A stretch of 64,000 nt of DNA from assembly GCA_048267245.1 (NCBI GenBank), contig JBLWXV010000001.1, positions 992,001-1,056,000 of the forward strand, read 5' to 3'. The DNA is from JBLWXV01 sp048267245 (GTDB lineage Bacteria > Bdellovibrionota > Bacteriovoracia > Bacteriovoracales > Bacteriovoracaceae). Position numbers and translations under genes: made by a program. Below, piece after piece: positions 35,072-43,005 of this stretch (its first letter is position 1; every line of letters begins with the position of its first letter). The notes under the pieces were generated by a model, which did not search any database, was not told the DNA's origin, and saw nothing but the letters and a program-made list of their open reading frames with translations.

Positions 35072-35091
35072 AATTGCATCAAATTGCATCA
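35072..35091. promoter_or_regulatory. Tandem 10-bp direct repeat upstream of the regulator
   Basis: AATTGCATCA occurs twice back to back, so the copies fall on the same DNA face, 18-37 bp before the regulator start. This is a good candidate for an autoregulatory or divergent-promoter operator. Confidence 0.5.
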
Positions 35092-35167
35092 TTAATTAAT
35101 TGTGACTGTTTGTGTTACTTCAATGTCAAACATGTGAATGTGTAATTGCGACAGGGAGAATTCCCTT

Positions 35168-35192
35168 AGTGATTACAAACGGATAAATCACT
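35168..35192. promoter_or_regulatory. 7-bp inverted repeat upstream of yceI
   Basis: AGTGATT (35168-35174) and AATCACT (35186-35192) are perfect complements separated by 11 bp, 36 bp before the yceI start. The form fits a dimeric regulator site in the divergent promoter region. Confidence 0.45.
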
Positions 35193-35227
35193 CGAGCATT
35201 GTGCACTGAGTAGATTTTGGAGGGGTT

Positions 35228-35755
35228 ATGAAACTGCGACACACTCTTTTTTGTACGTCTTTTGTTCTTTTAATGAATAGCGCCTGGGGTGCCCAAACAA
35301 TTAACTACGGTGGAAATTTAAATTTCGCTGTGACTTCAAACGTAAGCGCGGTGAATTTTGAAACAAATGTCACAGACTTTAAAAACCTTAAGGCGACAGT
35401 GGAAGCTGGAAAACTTCAATCGGCAGAAGTTGAGCTCGACCCAGAGACTTTTGAAACAGGACTCACTCTTCGCGACGACCATATGAATGAAAAAGTTTTC
35501 AAAGAAAAACCAGTTCTCATTCGCTTGAAGTCTTGTGAGGCCATTGATGCTTCAAACTGCAAGGCCGCGGGTGAGATTGAGATCGCTGGTGTAAAGAAAG
35601 AAATTACTTTTGATATCAAACACGATCCTGAATTTAAAAAGGTTCAAGGTCAAACTCTTCTCTCACTTAAAAAACTCGATATCGAAGCTCCAAGCTACAT
35701 GGGTGTCGTGATTGAAGACGAAGTGAATGTGAAGTTCGAGTTGAGTTCAAAGTAA
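35228..35755 (+). CDS. YceI-family periplasmic lipid-binding protein
   Basis: A 175-residue protein with signal peptide (MKLRHTLFCTSFVLLMNSAWG) and the YceI lipocalin-like barrel. Recognisable features are F/V-rich strands, LTLRDDHMNEKVF and AGEIEIAGVKKEITFDI. YceI proteins bind polyisoprenoid chains such as ubiquinone precursors and often sit beside cytochrome genes. Here a CxxCH protein follows after 1 bp and a diheme lipoprotein after that, consistent with a redox role. GGAGGGG precedes the ATG. Confidence 0.85.
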   Translation: MKLRHTLFCTSFVLLMNSAWGAQTINYGGNLNFAVTSNVSAVNFETNVTDFKNLKATVEAGKLQSAEVELDPETFETGLTLRDDHMNEKVFKEKPVLIRLKSCEAIDASNCKAAGEIEIAGVKKEITFDIKHDPEFKKVQGQTLLSLKKLDIEAPSYMGVVIEDEVNVKFELSSK

Positions 35756-35756
35756 A

Positions 35757-36875
35757 ATGAAAAAGCTGCTTCTTTCAATTCTATTTATGGGTGCAGTGGG
35801 AGGACTTAATAAAGTTCACTCCCATGAGATCATGGTCTCCCATGGGTACTTTTCCTGCACCGCTTGTCACCGCAGCGCCACAGGCGCTGGGATGCTCACT
35901 GAGTATGGCAAGGGAATCGCTACGGCCACTTCTTTGGTGGGGGGAGAGTATCACCCTGGCAAAGTAAAGAAGTGGCTCTCGGTTGGTGGAAAGCTTGATC
36001 ACACCATCCAAGCGCGTCTGGCACACGTGGATAACTCGAGAAAGGATCGCGTATTTCCGATGCAAGTTGATTATCTTGCAAACCTTACCTTGAGTGAGAA
36101 AAATGAAATCGCTTTCACACTAGCGCGTGCTCCAAATTCTGCTCGCATTCTCGGCTCTACTCAAACGGTAGAAGAGGCTGGCGGCCTACACGCATACTTT
36201 GTGAGAAAGCTTCTCTACACCCACACGATTGATAAAAAGATGCAAGTGCAGGTGGGTAGAGATTTTGTAGCCTATGGACTCAACATTGATGATCACTCGC
36301 TCTATATTCGCTCGCAAAATAAGTTTGGCGTCACCGACTTTCCGACTCAGGCGAGATTTGTGTGGGAGGAGAAAAATAGAAGACACTTCTTTTCTCTTCT
36401 TGCACCGAGTTTTCAAGAGGCAGACACAAATCGCGAGTACGGATTTGCTGTAAAGAATGAGTTTACGACCTTTAAGAAGGGACCAATCCTAGGCGCAAGT
36501 GCGCTCTACGGGAAAACAGATGTGCTCACGCGCTATCTGCTCGGAGGGCACATTAAAGTTCCGCTTCCGGGCTTTCTCTTTCTTGGTCAGCACGACATTA
36601 CTTTTAGAGATGTGGAAGGACAGGATCAAAGTTACACCCAGCATATTTCGATGGCGAGATTGATTTTCACATACTTTGAATCCCTCTCTCCCTATCTACT
36701 CGTTGAGCGTCTCGATCAGCAAGGACCAACTCCCAATAAGCGCACTCAAAAAGGAGTGGGCGCGGCTTGGAGACTCTTTGGTCGCTGGAGCGTGATGAGT
36801 GATTACCGTCGCACTGGAGAAGGGCGACAAAAAGAAGAATATATTATTACCCAGCTCTACTTGAATTGGTTTTAG
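35757..36875 (+). CDS. Exported protein with one CxxCH heme site and a beta-barrel-like body
   Basis: A 372-residue protein with signal peptide and, close to the mature N-terminus, a single c-type heme motif (FSCTACHRSATG). The rest (about 60-372) alternates amphipathic strands ending in aromatic residues, with a C-terminal LYLNWF, the pattern of an outer-membrane beta-barrel. A heme-bearing barrel could carry electrons across or to the outer membrane; this is inference. It follows yceI by 1 bp and precedes the diheme lipoprotein by 9 bp. Confidence 0.7.
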   Translation: MKKLLLSILFMGAVGGLNKVHSHEIMVSHGYFSCTACHRSATGAGMLTEYGKGIATATSLVGGEYHPGKVKKWLSVGGKLDHTIQARLAHVDNSRKDRVFPMQVDYLANLTLSEKNEIAFTLARAPNSARILGSTQTVEEAGGLHAYFVRKLLYTHTIDKKMQVQVGRDFVAYGLNIDDHSLYIRSQNKFGVTDFPTQARFVWEEKNRRHFFSLLAPSFQEADTNREYGFAVKNEFTTFKKGPILGASALYGKTDVLTRYLLGGHIKVPLPGFLFLGQHDITFRDVEGQDQSYTQHISMARLIFTYFESLSPYLLVERLDQQGPTPNKRTQKGVGAAWRLFGRWSVMSDYRRTGEGRQKEEYIITQLYLNWF

Positions 36876-36884
36876 GAGATATCG

Positions 36885-37619
36885 ATGAAGAATATTATTT
36901 TAAATACATTGATTGGAGTCTTCGCACTTTTGACACTGGTTTCTTGTATTGAAGCTGGAAGTGATGAAGGCGGAACTTTTAAAGTTATTGATCCCATTAC
37001 TGTTGGTGAAAACGACCCGGTTACTTTTGCCATGCTTAAGCAAAGTATTTTGGAGCCGATGTGTCTTCGTTGTCACTCTTGGGTGAGTGATGAGGCCAAG
37101 GTTGATACGCGCATTGTTCCTGGCAATCCAGATGGAAGCTCACTTTTTAGAATTGTAGAGAGTGGAAGTATGCCAGTGGGCGGCCCAGCACTAACACTAG
37201 ATCAACTTGATATTGTTAGACGCTATATTGCGGATAAGGGAAAGGATCAGGGGACTGGCGGTGGAGATGTTACTCCTAATCCAAATCCAAACCCTAATCC
37301 AAATCCGGGCGATGACAATGGCAATGATGATGACGATGACGACAACGACGATGATGATGACATTGACAATGGAAATGGTGACGTTATTGTGGTTGCGCCT
37401 ACATACCAAGAAATTAATGAGAAACTGATTGCCCCAAAATGTCTTCGCTGTCACTCGGACATGGGGAGTGAGCAAGGGCTTCGCGACTACTACGTTCCAG
37501 GGCGCTCTAATCAGAGCTTGCTCTATGAGCGAGTGGCCGACGGAAGCATGCCTCGCCGTGGCCCACCACTAACTGAGGATGAGCTTCTTCTGGTTCGTCG
37601 CTTTATCGACAATCAGTAG
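36885..37619 (+). CDS. Lipoprotein with two duplicated c-type cytochrome domains
   Basis: A 244-residue lipoprotein (lipobox LVSC, Cys about residue 21) containing two similar domains, each with CLRCHS as heme site, a VPGxxxxSSL/QSLL segment and SMPxxGPxLTxxxLxxVRRxI. The domains are joined by a low-complexity linker of Asn-Pro repeats and then an Asp/Asn-rich acidic tract (37280-37380). The duplication is clear at protein level. It probably accepts electrons on the periplasmic or outer surface, together with the CxxCH barrel-like protein before it. It ends 1 bp before the convergent exonuclease gene. Confidence 0.85.
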   Translation: MKNIILNTLIGVFALLTLVSCIEAGSDEGGTFKVIDPITVGENDPVTFAMLKQSILEPMCLRCHSWVSDEAKVDTRIVPGNPDGSSLFRIVESGSMPVGGPALTLDQLDIVRRYIADKGKDQGTGGGDVTPNPNPNPNPNPGDDNGNDDDDDDNDDDDDIDNGNGDVIVVAPTYQEINEKLIAPKCLRCHSDMGSEQGLRDYYVPGRSNQSLLYERVADGSMPRRGPPLTEDELLLVRRFIDNQ

Positions 37620-37620
37620 T

Positions 37621-39039
37621 CTAGAGATAGTCTTTAGGGAATTTAAAATTATTCGGGTTATCGCCTGTAAAAGCCTCGAGGTTGCGCAAAAACTCCTCGG
37701 GGCGCTTTAAGGGAAGCGACTTTGTGAAGATGAACAGGTCTTTTCCACTCTTCTTGCAGTTCACTAAATATTGATCAATAAAACTTCTTAGCGTGGGATG
37801 AATGGGCGTTCCTTTGAATTTTGATTGGTAGCCCTTCGTGCTTCTCGAATTTATATATTGGAGCAACTTCTTCTTGTGACCAGGGTAGCGAAAGACTAGT
37901 TCTTGCTTGTGACCAAGGGCGTGGAGTGGGTAGATGATCATCTGCTCTGGTACTAAGTGATTGGAAATGATGAAGTGGCCAAAATCAGGATTCATCACTT
38001 CTAGGCTAGGATCGAAGGGACTGTCTTCAGAGGGCTTGGCCGGCATCTTGTGCTCAGGCATATGAGTTTTCCAAAGAAAGCGCAGCACTTCATTTCTAAT
38101 TCCAATATCGAGCTTGGAGTAGTGAACAGCAAATTGCAGCAGGCTCTCTAGAAAAGGGCCTTCGAGTTTTAGAGTTACGGTCTCCCAGGAGAGGGCGTGA
38201 ACCTTGCTCATGACCAATTCTTTTTCGCTCTTGGTGCCAGTCATGGGAAGAGAAAAGAGAATCGTCCCATTTTCACCTTTTATTGTGACTAGCGAGGGGA
38301 CTTTCAATTTTCCTAGAGCGAGTTCAATGTCACCTTCAGTATCGACGCCATTTTTAAAGTGCAGGCGATCAAGCTCATAGCGATTGCGAGGATAATAAAG
38401 GTGATTAATTTTTTTAATCTTCTTATTAATGAAGATGTTGAGGTAGTTAATGAGAAGCTCTGCCGTCGCCTTGGCATCGTCGAGGGCACGGTGGGCCTTA
38501 TTGTGCTTAATACTAAATATCTTGCTCATGTAATTTAGGTTTGAATTCATGAGATTGGGAATTAGATACTTGGTCATGAGATTAGTACAGAGGGCCGGGT
38601 TCTTAAGCTCCGGTCTTCCAAGTCTTCTCAGAACTGAATTGAAGAAGGGAATATCAAAGGAAGTATTGTGGGCGACGAGAATGTGGTCATCCATTAGCTT
38701 GAGAATTTCATCGATGACCTCTTCAATTTTTGGAGCATCTTTAACATCGTCTTGAGATATTGAAGTGAGCTTTTGAATGAAGTCGGGGATGCGAATTTCT
38801 GGTTGAATGAGCATGCCCTTTGATTCGACAATCTTCATTCCCTCGATGCGAACGAGACCAATTTCGATAATTTTGTCGTTTTGGTGATTGCCACCTGTGG
38901 TCTCAAGGTCAAAGACACAGAACTTGAGCTTTTCGATCATCTCCTGTGGTGGGAGACCCTGGAGCTCTAGGTTTCCTAGATCTTCGCTGGCTTTGGGAGT
39001 TGTCTTCTTGCTGGGAGCGCTCTTTTTCTTCTGAACCAT
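37621..39039 (-). CDS. DnaQ-family DEDDh 3'-5' exonuclease with long C-terminal domain
   Basis: A 472-residue protein. A Lys-rich N-terminus is followed by a DEDDh exonuclease domain (about 38-210) with all catalytic residues visible: Asp and Glu in FDLETTGG, Asp in HNTSFDIPFF, His and Asp in HRALDDAKATAEL. This is like the proofreading epsilon subunit or PolC exonuclease. The remaining about 260 residues form an unassigned domain with WYL-like texture near its end (MIIYPLHALGHKQELVFRYP). No polymerase domain is present. A role in DNA repair or RNA/DNA trimming is inferred. Confidence 0.85.
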   Translation of the reverse strand: MVQKKKSAPSKKTTPKASEDLGNLELQGLPPQEMIEKLKFCVFDLETTGGNHQNDKIIEIGLVRIEGMKIVESKGMLIQPEIRIPDFIQKLTSISQDDVKDAPKIEEVIDEILKLMDDHILVAHNTSFDIPFFNSVLRRLGRPELKNPALCTNLMTKYLIPNLMNSNLNYMSKIFSIKHNKAHRALDDAKATAELLINYLNIFINKKIKKINHLYYPRNRYELDRLHFKNGVDTEGDIELALGKLKVPSLVTIKGENGTILFSLPMTGTKSEKELVMSKVHALSWETVTLKLEGPFLESLLQFAVHYSKLDIGIRNEVLRFLWKTHMPEHKMPAKPSEDSPFDPSLEVMNPDFGHFIISNHLVPEQMIIYPLHALGHKQELVFRYPGHKKKLLQYINSRSTKGYQSKFKGTPIHPTLRSFIDQYLVNCKKSGKDLFIFTKSLPLKRPEEFLRNLEAFTGDNPNNFKFPKDYL

Positions 39040-39144
39040 TTAGACCTGCTTTCGAACATTCGCTCGAAATTAATGATAAGTATCTTACTATTCTAAACGA
39101 GAATGGTGGCCCCGTGGAGCCACGAAGTTATTTCCTATTTTTGT

Positions 39145-39963
39145 CTAAAGCTTTGGAATTGCAGCGCAAAGGAGATTCGTAAAAACCTCTTTTACCTTCA
39201 AGGCCTGCTCTTTAATGTCCTCGTGGCGTAAAACTTCCTTATTGATTCCCGCCGCCATATTGGTGACGCAGGAAATACAGGCAACTTTAAGACCGGCGTG
39301 ATTGGCCGCTATCACCTCAGGAACCGTACTCATGCCCACCACATCAGCGCCGAGTCCGCGAAGCATTCTCACTTCGGCCGGCGTCTCGTAAGTTGGACCG
39401 AGCACACCAGCGTAGATTCCCTTTTCAAGGGGAAGTTTAAGCGCTGCGGCCGTGGCCTCAATGACTTCTCTCATACTCTCAGCGTAGGCATCTCCCATAT
39501 CAGGAAAGCGCGGCCCGAGCTCGTCGATATTGTGGCCAATAAGTGGGCTATTCCCAGTGAGGTTAATGTGATCAGTGATCAGTACAAGTGAGCCTGGCTT
39601 GTAGTTTAGATTTATGCCGCCGGCGGCGTTGGTGAGAATCACTTTCTCACCGCCAATCATTTTAAAGAGTCTAACTGGAGTGACCACGCGGTCTAGGGAG
39701 AGCCCTTCATAAGCGTGAAAGCGCCCGCAGAAAATTGCGACGGTGACACCAGATACTTTGCCTACGACGAGTTCTCCGGAGTGACCTTCAACGGTTGTTT
39801 TTTGAAAGCCAGGGATCTTCTCATAGGGGATCACCTGAGTATCAGTGGCGTTGGAGGCGAAGTCGCCAAGTCCAGAGCCAAGAACTAGTGCAATCTTGGG
39901 GATTTCTTTGAGTTCTTTCTTTAGAAATTCAGCTGATTTTACTAAGTCTTTATAGTGACTCAT
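39145..39963 (-). CDS. punA: Purine nucleoside phosphorylase (trimeric, PNP/MTAP family)
   Basis: A 272-residue enzyme splitting purine (deoxy)nucleosides with phosphate to give base and (deoxy)ribose-1-phosphate. Family motifs: LGSGLG near the N-terminus, EGHSGELVVG, FCGRFHAYEG, TNAAGGINLNYKPGSLVLI, and GMSTVPEVIAANH. The start shares one base with the stop of deoA, so they are coupled. With deoA and the nearby nupC it makes a nucleoside-salvage set. Confidence 0.93.
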   Translation of the reverse strand: MSHYKDLVKSAEFLKKELKEIPKIALVLGSGLGDFASNATDTQVIPYEKIPGFQKTTVEGHSGELVVGKVSGVTVAIFCGRFHAYEGLSLDRVVTPVRLFKMIGGEKVILTNAAGGINLNYKPGSLVLITDHINLTGNSPLIGHNIDELGPRFPDMGDAYAESMREVIEATAAALKLPLEKGIYAGVLGPTYETPAEVRMLRGLGADVVGMSTVPEVIAANHAGLKVACISCVTNMAAGINKEVLRHEDIKEQALKVKEVFTNLLCAAIPKL

Positions 39964-41306
39964 TACTTCCCCCAGTAAACGCGAGTTTCGCTGATAAGCT
40001 TCACTTTTGTTGTCGGCTTATCCTTTTTAATTTTAATTGAAATAGAGGCGAGATCACTGGCCAGTTTACTCGCTTTTGCTTTTTGCTCTTTGTGGTGAAG
40101 GATAGTGCCAAGAACCTGACCCTTGGCCACTTTCATTCCAATTTTGTGATCAAAGTGAATCCCCACGGCGAAATCGACCTGGTCGCTGGCCTTGGTTCTG
40201 CCACCGCCTAGAGCTGTGACGGCAAGGCCAAAGTCGCGGCAGTTAATCTCATTAATGTAGCCAGCCTTCGTGGCCAGAATCTCTGTTTTCTCACTGGCCA
40301 TAGGCAGGCGAGTGTAATCGTCGATGATCTTTTCATCACCACCTTGAGCGCTAATGAGTTCGCGAAACTTCTTAAGAGCGGCGCCACTTTCAAGCGCTTT
40401 GCGGGCTTTTTCAATTCCCTCTTTGTGATCGCGGGCCTTGCCACCAAGAAAGATCATTCCACCAGCAAGGTGCAGTGAGAGCTTGGTGAGATCTTCTGGC
40501 CCATTGCCTTTAAGGGTTTCCACGCATTCAATGATTTCATTAGAATTTCCAATGGCGTGACCCAGTGGTTGGGACATATCAGAGATCACCGTCATCATAT
40601 GCTTGCCAAAGCGATTGGCGGTGAGAGCGAGACTCTTTGCCAGCGCCTTTGAGTCCTTCATTTCGCGCATAAAAGCGCCACTGCCCGTTTTGACATCCAT
40701 GACAATTCCATGGGCGCCTTCGGCGAGTTTCTTACTCATAATTGAAGCGGTGATGAGAGGAATGCTCTCGACCGTGGCGGTCACATCGCGAAGAGCGTAG
40801 AGTCTCTTGTCGGCGGGAGCAATCTCAGGAGTTTGACCTATTAAGACCTGGCCATTCTTTTCTAAGAGCTTTTTAAAGTCGGCGAGTCCTAGTCCAGTAT
40901 TAAAGCCCTTGATGGCCTCAACCTTATCAACTGTTCCACCGGTGTGGCCAAGACCACGACCGGCGATCATGGGCACCTTTACTCCACACGCCGCCGCGAG
41001 CGGAGCGAGAATGAAGCTCGTCTTATCGCCCACGCCACCAGTGGAGTGCTTGTCGATGACATTGCTGCCTTTAAACTTTAAAACTTCGCCAGAGTAGAGC
41101 ATGACGTCGGTCAGGGCGGCCGTCTCAGCAGTGGTCATTCCTTTAAAGAAGATCGCCATTAGGAGCGCGCTCATTTGATAGTCTGGAATATCCCCAGCGA
41201 GAACGCCGCTAATAAACCACTTGAGCTCGCTTTCAGTAAGGACGTGACCTTCGCGTTTCTTGCGAATGATCTCTGGAGCGAAATAGGTGGTTTCTTGACT
41301 CATCAT
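39963..41306 (-). CDS. deoA: Thymidine / pyrimidine-nucleoside phosphorylase
   Basis: A 447-residue enzyme of the nucleoside phosphorylase II family. Motifs: KHSTGGVGDKTS (phosphate site), GRGLGHTGGTVDKVEAI, and the C-terminal biotinyl-like barrel-sandwich domain (VAKGQVLGTILHHKEQK). It releases the base and deoxyribose-1-phosphate from thymidine, deoxyuridine or, for Pdp-type enzymes, uridine as well; I cannot separate DeoA from Pdp by eye. Coupled to punA. Confidence 0.9.
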   Translation of the reverse strand: MMSQETTYFAPEIIRKKREGHVLTESELKWFISGVLAGDIPDYQMSALLMAIFFKGMTTAETAALTDVMLYSGEVLKFKGSNVIDKHSTGGVGDKTSFILAPLAAACGVKVPMIAGRGLGHTGGTVDKVEAIKGFNTGLGLADFKKLLEKNGQVLIGQTPEIAPADKRLYALRDVTATVESIPLITASIMSKKLAEGAHGIVMDVKTGSGAFMREMKDSKALAKSLALTANRFGKHMMTVISDMSQPLGHAIGNSNEIIECVETLKGNGPEDLTKLSLHLAGGMIFLGGKARDHKEGIEKARKALESGAALKKFRELISAQGGDEKIIDDYTRLPMASEKTEILATKAGYINEINCRDFGLAVTALGGGRTKASDQVDFAVGIHFDHKIGMKVAKGQVLGTILHHKEQKAKASKLASDLASISIKIKKDKPTTKVKLISETRVYWGK

Positions 41307-41508
41307 GAAAAATAACTCATCGTTAAAGTGTATTCACAGGTTCTTTGAAGAGGGTTTAGTTTAGACTTGGGCCACTTTTGTGGCAAGGAACTTCCCCCAG
41401 TTTTCGCTACGCGCACAGGACTCGAATGTGCTTTAATGGAGAGAAGCTCAAAGAAATAATGAATCACTGATGCCCTCTGGCGATAAATTTAATTTGGAAA
41501 TCCAATCT

Positions 41509-41943
41509 ATGAAATTAAAATCTCTCAAAATTTTCTTGCTCTCACTCTCAATGCTCGCGCCACTCTTTGCACAGGCCCAGCAGAGTGAAGATATCATTGG
41601 CGACTCCCTTAAAGACATCACCACAGTGGCGGTCATGGGTGCCACTGGTGCTGTGCTTGGACTTTCAACTTTGAGCTTTGTAGAAGAGCCCAAGGATCAC
41701 CTTAAAAATATTCTCGTGGGCGGCGCTCTGGGCATTATCGTCGGCGTTGGCTTTGTTGCCTACAATCAGGCCAATCAAAGTAAGCAAGTGATTCGCGGAG
41801 GGGCGATGGTTCCCTCACTTAAGGATATGCCAACAACTGAGCGCAAGAGCTGGCACCAAGCCAGCGTGAGTGAGAGCTTGGCGCTTCCAAGCTTTGTGCC
41901 CGCAACAGAGTCTTCTCCAGTTAATATGACCTTTTCGTTCTAG
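41509..41943 (+). CDS. Small exported/membrane protein of unknown function
   Basis: A 144-residue protein from the ATG at 41509, starting with a signal peptide (KIFLLSLSMLAPLFAQAQ). Two Gly-rich hydrophobic stretches follow (VAVMGATGAVLGLSTLSF and ILVGGALGIIVGVGFVAY) that could be membrane helices, then a Ser/Pro-rich tail ending NMTFSF. A terminal aromatic is reminiscent of outer-membrane proteins but the rest does not look like a barrel. No family recognised. It lies 8 bp before the glycosyltransferase gene. Confidence 0.65.
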   Translation: MKLKSLKIFLLSLSMLAPLFAQAQQSEDIIGDSLKDITTVAVMGATGAVLGLSTLSFVEEPKDHLKNILVGGALGIIVGVGFVAYNQANQSKQVIRGGAMVPSLKDMPTTERKSWHQASVSESLALPSFVPATESSPVNMTFSF

Positions 41944-41951
41944 GTTAAAAA

Positions 41952-42920
41952 GTGAAAATTGTTTTTGAGCATTCCGGAGTGTTGCCCGTTCTCAAATACG
42001 GCGGCACTGAGCGCATTATCTATTGGCTCATGCAGGAGCTCGTTCGCTTGGGCCATGAAGTAGTTCTGATTGGCCACAAAGATTCAGATGTCAAAAGTAT
42101 TGGCGCGACTCTAATTGTTCGCACCCATGAAGATTGGCGCAAGCACATCCCTGCTGACGCCGATCTCTTGCACCTCTTTAACTCGCCTCCAAAAGGAACC
42201 GAGCATCCACTCATGGTGACAATTGAGGGCAATGGTCGCCCCGGCGAAGTCTTTCATCACAACACAGTATTTGTCTCAAAAAAGCACGCCGAGCTTCATG
42301 GCAGTGAGGCCTATGTCTACAACGGTCTCGCCCTTGAAGAATATCCCATGGTGCGCACTCGCAAGGGGCGTTGGGAGAATTTTCTCTTTCTCGCCAAGGC
42401 CAAGTGGAGTGTGAAGAATCTCGCTCACTGCAAACAGGCGTGCAAGAAGACAAAGAAGCACCTTCATGTCGCCGGCGGTAGTTGTTGGTGGGACTTAAGT
42501 CCATACACTCACTACTACGGCATGGTCGCTCAGGATGGAAAACTTCCGCTGATGGAAAATATGGACGCGCTCTTGTGGCCAGTGCGCTGGCACGAGCCCT
42601 TTGGAATCGCCATCATTGAAGCTTTTAGCCAAGGCATGCCCGTGATCGCTTCTCCCTATGGAAGTTTGCAAGAGCTCGCCAGAAGAGAGACGGGAATTCT
42701 TTGTCAAAATTATGCTGAGTTTGAAGCGGCGCTTGCGAGGGGCGAAAATACTTTTAACCCAGAGCAAATTCGCCATATTTGCGAAACTGAGTTTAGCGCG
42801 CGCGTTATGGCACAAACTTACCTCAAACTCTACGAGAAGGTGGTTTCAGGTGAAAAGCTCAATTACAAATCCCCGGCCACCGTCTCGGCCGGCGACCCTG
42901 AAGCACTCTTGCCTTTCTAA
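41952..42920 (+). CDS. Glycosyltransferase family 4 protein
   Basis: A 322-residue GT-B fold transferase. The acceptor half begins with a glycine-rich loop (LKYGGTERIIYWLMQELV). The donor half has WHEPFGIAIIEAFSQGMPVIAS, the EX7E nucleotide-sugar motif of GT4 enzymes, followed by GILCQN. It is shorter than usual GT4 proteins because the N-terminal domain is compact. The sugar donor and product are unknown; it is not in a polysaccharide cluster. Confidence 0.85.
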   Translation: MKIVFEHSGVLPVLKYGGTERIIYWLMQELVRLGHEVVLIGHKDSDVKSIGATLIVRTHEDWRKHIPADADLLHLFNSPPKGTEHPLMVTIEGNGRPGEVFHHNTVFVSKKHAELHGSEAYVYNGLALEEYPMVRTRKGRWENFLFLAKAKWSVKNLAHCKQACKKTKKHLHVAGGSCWWDLSPYTHYYGMVAQDGKLPLMENMDALLWPVRWHEPFGIAIIEAFSQGMPVIASPYGSLQELARRETGILCQNYAEFEAALARGENTFNPEQIRHICETEFSARVMAQTYLKLYEKVVSGEKLNYKSPATVSAGDPEALLPF

Positions 42921-43005
42921 CTTTGCCGTGCAATAAAAACTCCTCAAAAGCTTGATATCACTCATGTCAAAGGAATTTCTTTGACGCCGCTCTATGAGGA
43001 GTTCT

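Noticed and set aside
39106..39123. GTGGC/GCCAC hairpin after punA as terminator
   Set aside because: Only a 5-bp stem and no T-run on the minus strand; support too weak to list.
41371..41384. GCCAC-TTTT-GTGGC hairpin upstream of the 41509 gene
   Set aside because: Too short and without a neighbouring element to assign a role.
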